Shown: positions 1 to 8,675 of the stretch, piece after piece
How the letters are laid out: each line of letters starts with the position of its first letter
Position numbering within the stretch: the stretch's first letter is position 1
NCBI GenBank assembly: GCA_007130345.1
Contig: SLSP01000434.1
Location: forward strand, 1-8,675
From: Thermoflexales bacterium
GTDB taxonomy: Bacteria > Chloroflexota > Anaerolineae > B4-G1 > SLSP01
DNA: 8,675 nt
Direction of reading: 5' to 3'
Made by a program: the position numbers and the translations under genes
The notes under the pieces: generated by a model
What the model was told of the DNA's origin: nothing
The model's input: only the letters and a program-made list of their open reading frames with translations
Database searches by the model: none

Positions 1-2
1 CG

Positions 3-1166
<1,164 letters not shown>

Positions 1167-1182
1167 ATTTCCAGTTTCTCTG

Positions 1183-1228
1183 ACGGGTGCGTGGCGCGCG
1201 GCTCAACGTCGCTTCACGCACCCGTTTT
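1183..1228 (+). terminator. Candidate intrinsic terminator after the DsbA-cyclophilin gene
   Basis: ACGGGTGCGTG at 1183-1193 is perfectly complementary to CACGCACCCGT at 1215-1225. This gives an 11-bp GC-rich stem around a 21-base loop, starting 17 bases after the stop codon. A run of four T (1225-1228) follows. The stem is strong, but the T tract is short and the loop long for a classic rho-independent terminator. It is positioned to separate the redox/isomerase gene from the mannosidase. Confidence 0.6.
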
Positions 1229-1263
1229 GCATAGGAGCTTTTTGCCATTTGCCATGCGCCCAC

Positions 1264-1270
1264 AGGAGGA
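1264..1270 (+). promoter_or_regulatory. Ribosome binding site of the GH38 gene
   Basis: AGGAGGA at 1264-1270 is a near-perfect Shine-Dalgarno, three bases before the ATG at 1274. It fixes the start of the alpha-mannosidase despite the slightly short spacing. Confidence 0.7.
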
Positions 1271-1273
1271 ACC

Positions 1274-4396
<3,123 letters not shown>

Positions 4397-4397
4397 T

Positions 4398-4439
4398 GTG
4401 ATCTGTCGTGATCTGACGTTTGACGCCCGACGTTTGACG
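4398..4439 (+). repeat. Two pairs of short direct repeats in the mannosidase-nitroreductase spacer
   Basis: GTGATCTG occurs at 4398-4405 and 4408-4415 (10-base period). GACGTTTGACG occurs at 4415-4425 and 4429-4439 (14-base period), the two pairs sharing one base. The spacer between the genes is only 81 bases, so the repeats fill half of it. They may be operator half-sites for the downstream pair of genes or remnants of slippage. No protein is implicated by the sequence. Confidence 0.55.
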
Positions 4440-4450
4440 AACAATATGTT
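4420..4450 (+). promoter_or_regulatory. Weak promoter candidate for the nitroreductase-membrane protein pair
   Basis: TTGACG at 4420-4425 (five of six bases of a -35 consensus) lies inside the first GACGTTTGACG repeat. TATGTT at 4445-4450 is a four-of-six -10 match after a 19-base spacer, slightly longer than ideal. The second repeat copy carries another TTGACG at 4434, but without a -10 at useful distance. Chance matches of this quality are common. Confidence 0.3.
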
Positions 4451-4477
4451 CACTTTCCACCCTATGAGGAGTTTACT

Positions 4478-5167
4478 ATGCACCCCCTGAGCAAACTATG
4501 TTTCGGAGCGCTGGCGCTGCTGTTGAGCGTGGGAGGCGGAGCCTGTCGCGCGGCATCTATGGTCACGCCCACCGCGCGGGAAGCGGTAGACCTGGAGTTA
4601 CCCGCGCCACGTCAAAGCAGCGATACCGCCCTGGAAGAGGCCATCGCCGCGCGGCGCTCGGTGCGGTCGTTCACGGACGAGCCGCTAACGCCAGAGCAAA
4701 TCGGACAACTGCTCTGGGCCACCCAGGGCCGCACCGATCCGCGCGGCCTGCGAGCCGCGCCCTCTGCCGGCGCGCTCTATCCGCTGGAACTGTACGTGAT
4801 CCTGCCGGAGGGCGTGTATCGGTATCAGCCTGACGGACACTATCTTACGCGCCTGTATGCCGAGGATATGCGGGAAGTCGTGTGGCAAGCGGGCTTGCGC
4901 CAGGACGCCCTGCGCGATGCCCCGGCCACGTTCCTCTTCACCGCCGTCTACGCTCGCACGGCCCAACGCTACGGTGACCGCGCCCCACGCTACATCTACA
5001 TGGAAATCGGCCACGCCGCGCAGAACCTCTCACTCCAAGCGGTGGCGCTGGGCCTGGGCAGCGTCCCCATCGGCGCGATGCACGACGAGCAACTGCAACT
5101 CGCCCTGCACCTGCCCGCCGATCACGCGCCACTGTATCTGGTGCCGGTGGGGTATCCCGCGCCTTGA
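4478..5167 (+). CDS. Exported SagB/ThcOx-type nitroreductase-family protein
   Basis: A 229-residue flavin-dependent oxidoreductase of the nitroreductase superfamily, SagB/ThcOx branch. Visible motifs: the FMN-phosphate contact AARRSVRSF at 57-65, APSAGALYPLELYV at 94-107 (a hallmark of SagB-type members), MEIGHAAQNLSLQA at 175-188, GLGSVPIGA at 192-200 and the end strand PVGYP at 223-227. Residues 1-27 look like a Sec signal: K6, a hydrophobic run FGALALLLSV, then GGGAC-R-A-A. C23 could be a lipidation site, but the residue at -3 is Gly, so the lipobox is poor and ordinary signal peptidase cleavage is possible. GAGGAG at 4466-4471 lies six bases before the ATG. SagB proteins of thiazole/oxazole peptide clusters oxidise azolines, but no YcaO cyclodehydratase or precursor peptide is in this window, so that role is not supported. 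The stop overlaps the next start by 4 bp. The substrate is unknown. Confidence 0.88.
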   Translation: MHPLSKLCFGALALLLSVGGGACRAASMVTPTAREAVDLELPAPRQSSDTALEEAIAARRSVRSFTDEPLTPEQIGQLLWATQGRTDPRGLRAAPSAGALYPLELYVILPEGVYRYQPDGHYLTRLYAEDMREVVWQAGLRQDALRDAPATFLFTAVYARTAQRYGDRAPRYIYMEIGHAAQNLSLQAVALGLGSVPIGAMHDEQLQLALHLPADHAPLYLVPVGYPAP

Positions 5168-7137
5168 GCCATCGCCAAAAGCCCTGGCTATGGGCCAGCT
5201 TGCTCACGTTGGTCTATTTTGCCATTCTTGCCGCGCGCCCGCACGAGGCATTTTTCGGCGTCCCCGGAGAATGGACATGGTCGGGACGCCCGCCGGCAGC
5301 CAGTACAATCCCGCGCTGGTGGCCGGCGATACTCATCTTGACGTTCACCGTAGTAGTCGCGCTCGCGTTGGACAAACGCTGGTCGCGCCTGAACCGATGG
5401 CAACGCGCTATGGGATTGGGTTTCCTGATAGTCGTCATCCCGCTGACGCAAATCCTGCTGATCTACATCCACAATCCGCGTCCTATCGTATCATATCTCT
5501 ACCGCACCATCGGGCCACATAACGGCTTCTGGCAAATCGCCGTCTCTATTGACGATCTTGGCGATTACCTCCGCACCTATCCGGCACAGATGCGGGCTAT
5601 GGATGGCGTGTTCGTGCATCTCACCACCCATCCACCGGGCACCATCCTCTACCTGTGGCTTTGGCGTAGAGGCTTCGAGGCATTCCCCGGTATAGCCCAC
5701 ACCGTAGCACACTGGCTGCGCAGCTACAATTGCGCCGATCTTGCCTTTGTGATGCGACCCGACGCCCATATCGCCACCGCGCTAGGCCAAATGAGCCTCC
5801 CTCTGCTGAACGGCCTGACAGTGCTACCACTTTACGCCTGGGGAAAACGCCTGGGGGGGCGGCAAACAGGCTGGCGCGCGGCGACGCTGTTCGCTCTCCT
5901 CCCCGCGCTCTCCCTATTCACGATGCGCTGGGATACTGTGTACCCATTCTTCGCGGCGACAGCCTTTGTCACACTCCATCGAGGACTGGATGAGGACAAG
6001 CCGGGCCTGTGGTTTCTAGCGGGAAGTATCGTCTCACTCGCATCGTTTTGCAGCTTCGGCAACGCGCCGTTAGCTCCGGGCCTGGCTCTCTATGCCGGCC
6101 TCTATTTATGGAAGCAGCATCAGTGCGTTGCCCCAAGCCCTCCATCCCAACCTGCATCCTTCCACAAAAACATCTTGCGAAGATGGCGCGGGTGGCTGGC
6201 GCTGCTCATCGGTGGATACAGCGTGTGGGGCATCTTTCACATACTGACAGGCGTGCCCTTTTGGGAGCTATTGGCAATCACCAGCAACATCCAGATCACG
6301 TTACGTGATAACTACAGTTATGGACAATGGCTCTTCTACAATGCCTACGATGTACTCGTCTTCACAGGCGTGCCGGTGGGGATGATCTTCGTGGTAGAGA
6401 CGGCGCGCGCGTGGTCAGCGGCGTGGCAGCGACGCATCGATGACACACTGTTACCAGACTTGGTCATCTCCGGCATACTCGCGGGGGTGAACCTGGCTGG
6501 TGTCTCGCCCGGCGAAGTCGGGCGGCTATGGATGTTTTGGATGACGGGGACGGTGCTGACCACGGCGCTATGGCTGCGTCGCCGCACCACCGTGCAACAG
6601 CGCGATTACGCACTCTGGTTAAGCCTGATGGCACTCCAATGCCTGTGGCTGACCCTCTTCTTGCGGGTCAGCCATACCGGTATGCCCGTCTACACACCCC
6701 GCCAGGCCGGAGATCCAACGGTCGAGGTTTCGCTGGACGTGACCTATGACCAGAACATCCGCCTTGTGGGCTACGCGCTGCCCACGCCCAGGGTGCTTCC
6801 CGGCGAGACGCTCGATTTGACGCTATACTGGCAAGCGCAACCACGCCCCGATCTGCCCTACAGCATATTCGCCCATTTCCTGGATGCCGAGGGCGCGCTC
6901 CAGGCGCAGAATGACGGGATGCCCGTCGCGGATACGCTGCCCACGTCGTGTTGGCTGCCCGGTGAGATAATCGAAGATCACCGCCCCATCGCAATCCCGG
7001 CAGACACGCCCCCCGGCGATTACGCCGTGCAGATCGGTCTGTACTATCTGCCGACGCTAACCCGACTCCCCATAATCGCCGGAGCAGAAGGCGACGCTTT
7101 CCGGCTGCCGCTAGAGATCGCTGTGACATACCCGTAA
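5164..7137 (+). CDS. Polytopic membrane protein, probable GT-C-like glycosyltransferase with C-terminal beta-rich domain
   Basis: A 657-residue membrane protein. I count about ten to twelve hydrophobic segments before residue 505, including near 8-24, 53-69, 83-102, 212-225, 239-270, 282-316, 343-362, 396-412, 431-470 and 482-500. The loop VHLTTHPPG (151-159), preceded by the acidic pair D130-D131, resembles the H-P-P-G loop seen in membrane sugar transferases that use lipid-linked donors. GEVGRLWMF is at 450-458. From V520 to the end lies a soluble beta-rich domain (LTLYWQAQ, FAHFLDAEG, PPGDYAVQIGLYY) of the type found at the C-terminus of such Chloroflexota proteins, where it probably sits outside the membrane. 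The TTG start overlaps the nitroreductase stop (TTGA, 5164-7). No good Shine-Dalgarno is present, so translation is probably coupled. The first membrane helix begins at residue 8, which supports this start. Base composition is lower in GC in places than the mannosidase (30 of 60 at 5461-5520 against 50 of 60 at 1801-1860). Membrane topology is certain. The transferase activity is inference. Confidence 0.72.
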   Translation: MSHRQKPWLWASLLTLVYFAILAARPHEAFFGVPGEWTWSGRPPAASTIPRWWPAILILTFTVVVALALDKRWSRLNRWQRAMGLGFLIVVIPLTQILLIYIHNPRPIVSYLYRTIGPHNGFWQIAVSIDDLGDYLRTYPAQMRAMDGVFVHLTTHPPGTILYLWLWRRGFEAFPGIAHTVAHWLRSYNCADLAFVMRPDAHIATALGQMSLPLLNGLTVLPLYAWGKRLGGRQTGWRAATLFALLPALSLFTMRWDTVYPFFAATAFVTLHRGLDEDKPGLWFLAGSIVSLASFCSFGNAPLAPGLALYAGLYLWKQHQCVAPSPPSQPASFHKNILRRWRGWLALLIGGYSVWGIFHILTGVPFWELLAITSNIQITLRDNYSYGQWLFYNAYDVLVFTGVPVGMIFVVETARAWSAAWQRRIDDTLLPDLVISGILAGVNLAGVSPGEVGRLWMFWMTGTVLTTALWLRRRTTVQQRDYALWLSLMALQCLWLTLFLRVSHTGMPVYTPRQAGDPTVEVSLDVTYDQNIRLVGYALPTPRVLPGETLDLTLYWQAQPRPDLPYSIFAHFLDAEGALQAQNDGMPVADTLPTSCWLPGEIIEDHRPIAIPADTPPGDYAVQIGLYYLPTLTRLPIIAGAEGDAFRLPLEIAVTYP

Positions 7138-7142
7138 GCACG

Positions 7143-7172
7143 CTTGAAACCTGGCTTCCGTGATCTTTCAAG
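7143..7172 (+). promoter_or_regulatory. Inverted repeat upstream of the GAF gene (possible operator)
   Basis: CTTGAAA at 7143-7149 and TTTCAAG at 7166-7172 are perfect inverted arms of seven bases with a 16-base spacer. The dyad starts six bases after the membrane protein's stop and ends 11 bases before the -10 at 7183. No T tract follows, so it is a poor terminator. The position upstream of a promoter fits a transcription-factor site. A seven-base dyad can also occur by chance. Confidence 0.35.
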
Positions 7173-7179
7173 AGAGTCA

Positions 7180-7188
7180 TGGTATGAT
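7180..7188 (+). promoter_or_regulatory. Extended -10 promoter of the GAF gene
   Basis: TGGTATGAT at 7180-7188 fits an extended -10 element (TG-n-TATGAT, five of six bases of the hexamer). No convincing -35 lies 16-18 bases upstream, which extended -10 promoters can lack. Transcription would begin near 7195, leaving a leader of about 17 bases that contains the Shine-Dalgarno GGGAGG at 7200-7205, six bases before the ATG at 7212. Confidence 0.5.
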
Positions 7189-7211
7189 ACCCACAAACCG
7201 GGAGGGCTGCT

Positions 7212-8675
7212 ATGAGCCAACAACGCATCGAGGACTTCTTCCACCATCTGGCGACGATCTGCCAGGAGAGTCACCCCGCCAACTGGCGCGAGAGTCTGCA
7301 AAAGATTCTCGCCCTCTTCGGCGAACTCAATCAAGCGCAAGAGGCCGCTCTGTGGCTGTGCGATGACGGACACGCGACGGATTGGTGCATCCATTACGCG
7401 CAGCACGGGGCATCGATGCTGTGTGAGCAACTGGCCGAGCCGGTTGCCGCGTGGTTGGCGGAGGGTGCCGCCCCAGGATTGCAGGCGATGCCCGATGACG
7501 ACTTCAACGCCCCGGTCTGGCTGCTCCCGATCCCGCCACAGCGCGCGCCACACGCGGCGCTGCTGGCCCTGGTCAATCCCTCGGAGTTGTTGCCCCAACC
7601 ACGCCTGGAACAGGCCGCGTCCCTGTTGACGCCCCTCGTACAGCAGGCCCGCGCGTCACAAAGCATGCAGCCCGCCTCGTGCGCACCGGCATTCGATGTC
7701 ATCGGACGCTACCGGCTGCTGACCCAGGCGACCCAGGCGTTGGGCGACGTGATCGACAGCACGGAGATGCTCCGTCGCCTGGGCGATATCACCCTGGAGG
7801 TGATGGAGGCCGACCGCGTCACTATCTTGCCGATGGAGAAGTACGAGGCGCAGCAGAAGTACCGCAAATCCGGGTCCCTGCTCGATTTCGTCTCATGCCT
7901 CATCCAACATCGGCCCGATCTGTTGGACGGGAGCGCAGAGGGTTTCGTCCACATCGAGGACGTGTGGCAAGAGGCGTGTGGGGAGTTGACCGATATGGCG
8001 CATCAGGAGAAGTTCCGCACCGCCCTGGCGATTCCCTTACAATTGCAACGCCGCCCCCTGGGGATCATCGTAATGTATCGGGACACAGTGCGCCCCTTCT
8101 CCACCGAAGAGATCAACTTGGGCAAGGCCCTCGCCACCCAGGCGGCCCTGGCGATCAACAACGTGCATCTCTTTAACCAGGAGCGGGATCAGCGCGACCT
8201 GGCTAACGCGATGGCCCAGGCCACCACCGCGCTGGCCCAAACGCTGGATCAAGACCGGGTCTTTGACCAGATTCTCGAACAGGTGCGGCGCGTCGTCCCG
8301 CACGAGGCCAGTAACGTGATGCTGATCGAGGGCGACCACGCGCAGATAGTGCGCTGGCGCGGCTATGAGCGCTACAACATCGCGGAGATGATCGGCAGCA
8401 TCGTCCATCCCCTGACACTGCCCAACCTGCGCCAGATGATGACCACCCACGACCCGGTCATCGTGCGGGACACGCATCAATGTCCCGATTGGGTGTACAA
8501 CGAAGGCTTCGAGTGGCTGCGCTCGTACACCGCCGTGCCCATCGACGAACTGGTCATCGTCAACGCCTGCCCGTCCGTCTTGGCGGCTGCGGCGGCGATC
8601 CCGAAGTCCGCGATCTTCGGCGTCCCGTCCGATGCGAGCAGAATGTTCTCCGGTTTGATGTCGCGGTGGGTCACA
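7212..8675 (+). CDS. Multi-GAF-domain signalling protein, C-terminus missing (chimeric end)
   Basis: The frame is open from the ATG at 7212 to the window edge (488 codons, no stop). Residues 1-155 resemble a divergent GAF-like sensor region. Residues 162-318 form a GAF domain beginning DVIGRYRLLTQATQALG and ending FSTEEINLGKALATQAALAINN. A helical linker (NQERDQRDLANAMAQ, from 322) leads to a third GAF domain from about 345, with QTLDQDRVFDQILEQVRRVV and EWLRSYTAVPI (434-444). GAF domains bind small ligands or act as dimeric sensor modules. Proteins with this architecture usually end in a histidine kinase, cyclase or phosphatase output domain, which is not present here. There is no transmembrane segment, so it is cytoplasmic. 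The third GAF domain should continue with a G-E-x-x-G strand after PI. Instead, from about D445 the translation is the antisense of a kinase gene, so the last 44 codons are probably not native. The real gene is cut by the join near 8526-8545. Confidence 0.82.
   Translation, partial: MSQQRIEDFFHHLATICQESHPANWRESLQKILALFGELNQAQEAALWLCDDGHATDWCIHYAQHGASMLCEQLAEPVAAWLAEGAAPGLQAMPDDDFNAPVWLLPIPPQRAPHAALLALVNPSELLPQPRLEQAASLLTPLVQQARASQSMQPASCAPAFDVIGRYRLLTQATQALGDVIDSTEMLRRLGDITLEVMEADRVTILPMEKYEAQQKYRKSGSLLDFVSCLIQHRPDLLDGSAEGFVHIEDVWQEACGELTDMAHQEKFRTALAIPLQLQRRPLGIIVMYRDTVRPFSTEEINLGKALATQAALAINNVHLFNQERDQRDLANAMAQATTALAQTLDQDRVFDQILEQVRRVVPHEASNVMLIEGDHAQIVRWRGYERYNIAEMIGSIVHPLTLPNLRQMMTTHDPVIVRDTHQCPDWVYNEGFEWLRSYTAVPIDELVIVNACPSVLAAAAAIPKSAIFGVPSDASRMFSGLMSRWVT
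8525..8675 (-). CDS. Ser/Thr protein kinase catalytic-core fragment, truncated at both ends
   Basis: Read on the - strand from the window edge: THRDIKPENILL (catalytic loop, HRDxKxxN), KIADFGIA (Mg-binding DFG) and SSSMGTAVY (end of the activation loop, positions 8525-8548). These appear in the right order and spacing for a Hanks-type bacterial kinase, an enzyme that phosphorylates Ser/Thr on target proteins. The N-lobe would lie beyond 8675. After the Tyr at 8525-8527 the expected M-x-P-E-Q (subdomain VIII) is absent, and the frame continues as ERSHSKPS, the antisense of the GAF gene. About 50 residues of real kinase remain. The apparent GTG start at 8674 is an internal valine codon, not a start. 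Three motifs in register make kinase identity near certain. A complete gene is not present here. Confidence 0.78.
8526..8545. other. Tail-to-tail junction between a GAF gene (+) and a kinase gene (-)
   Basis: The stretch 8526-8542 reads sensibly on both strands: + gives Y-T-A-V-P of the GAF motif, - gives M-G-T-A-V-Y of the kinase activation loop. To its left only the + strand matches a family, and to its right only the - strand does. Two truncated genes in opposite orientation sharing about 17 bases is the signature of an inverted join at microhomology. The cause is either a chimera from amplification or assembly, or an inversion breakpoint in the genome. Confidence 0.7.

Noticed and set aside
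1231..1260. TTTGCCAT/TTGCCATG near-repeat before the mannosidase as a regulatory element
   Set aside because: It is a short, overlapping 7-base repeat in a low-complexity stretch, with no promoter element of acceptable quality nearby.
4478..5167. A thiazole/oxazole-modified peptide (microcin-like) cluster around the SagB-type gene
   Set aside because: No YcaO or E1-like cyclodehydratase, no precursor peptide and no ABC exporter are seen, and the SagB-like protein appears to be exported.
7044..7598. 184-residue - strand open frame spanning the end of the membrane protein and the start of the GAF gene
   Set aside because: It overlaps two + strand genes and the promoter/RBS of the GAF gene, and shows no recognisable motif.
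8545..8675. Last 44 codons of the + strand GAF frame as a novel C-terminal domain
   Set aside because: The sequence is the reverse complement of a clear kinase core (HRD, DFG). The absence of a stop reflects high GC rather than coding.

Overview
The window is a dense, high-GC bacterial segment. All complete or near-complete genes run on the + strand with short gaps. The gene families suggest a Chloroflexota (Anaerolineae-like) genome: a large class 2C GH38 alpha-mannosidase, a polytopic membrane protein with a C-terminal beta-rich domain, a GAF-repeat signalling protein, and a fragment of a bacterial Ser/Thr kinase. GTG and TTG starts fit too. This taxonomic reading comes from family recognition, not a marker gene.

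Layout. 3-1166 holds a protein, cut at its N-terminus by the window edge, that joins a DsbA-type thioredoxin domain (CGYC) to a complete cyclophilin. A strong Shine-Dalgarno and ATG sit in frame exactly at the domain border. An 11-bp perfect hairpin (1183-1225) follows as a terminator candidate. 1274-4396 is a 1040-residue GH38 alpha-mannosidase of the MAN2C1 type. An 81-bp spacer with two pairs of short direct repeats leads to 4478-5167, a SagB/ThcOx-type FMN nitroreductase with an export signal. Its stop overlaps by 4 bp the TTG start of a 657-residue membrane protein (5164-7137), probably a GT-C-like glycosyltransferase. After a short spacer with a dyad and an extended -10 promoter, 7212-8675 encodes a multi-GAF signalling protein that runs off the window.

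How the genes relate. The nitroreductase and the membrane protein look translationally coupled. The mannosidase may share their transcript or stand alone. The thiol oxidoreductase-cyclophilin concerns protein folding, and the GAF protein starts a new transcription unit. I see no single pathway that ties all of them together.

The oddest place is the last 150 bases. The third GAF domain of the + strand gene breaks off after its S-Y-x-A-x-P-I motif at about 8543. From there to the window end the opposite strand encodes the catalytic loop, DFG and activation-loop GT-x-x-Y of a Ser/Thr kinase. That kinase in turn stops making sense where the GAF starts. The two truncated genes meet tail to tail across about 17 shared bases. 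This looks like an inverted chimeric join (amplification or assembly artefact) or a real inversion breakpoint, so gene calls past 8526 should be treated with suspicion.

No tRNA, rRNA, CRISPR array or insertion sequence was seen, and no stretch longer than 300 bases lacks a gene.
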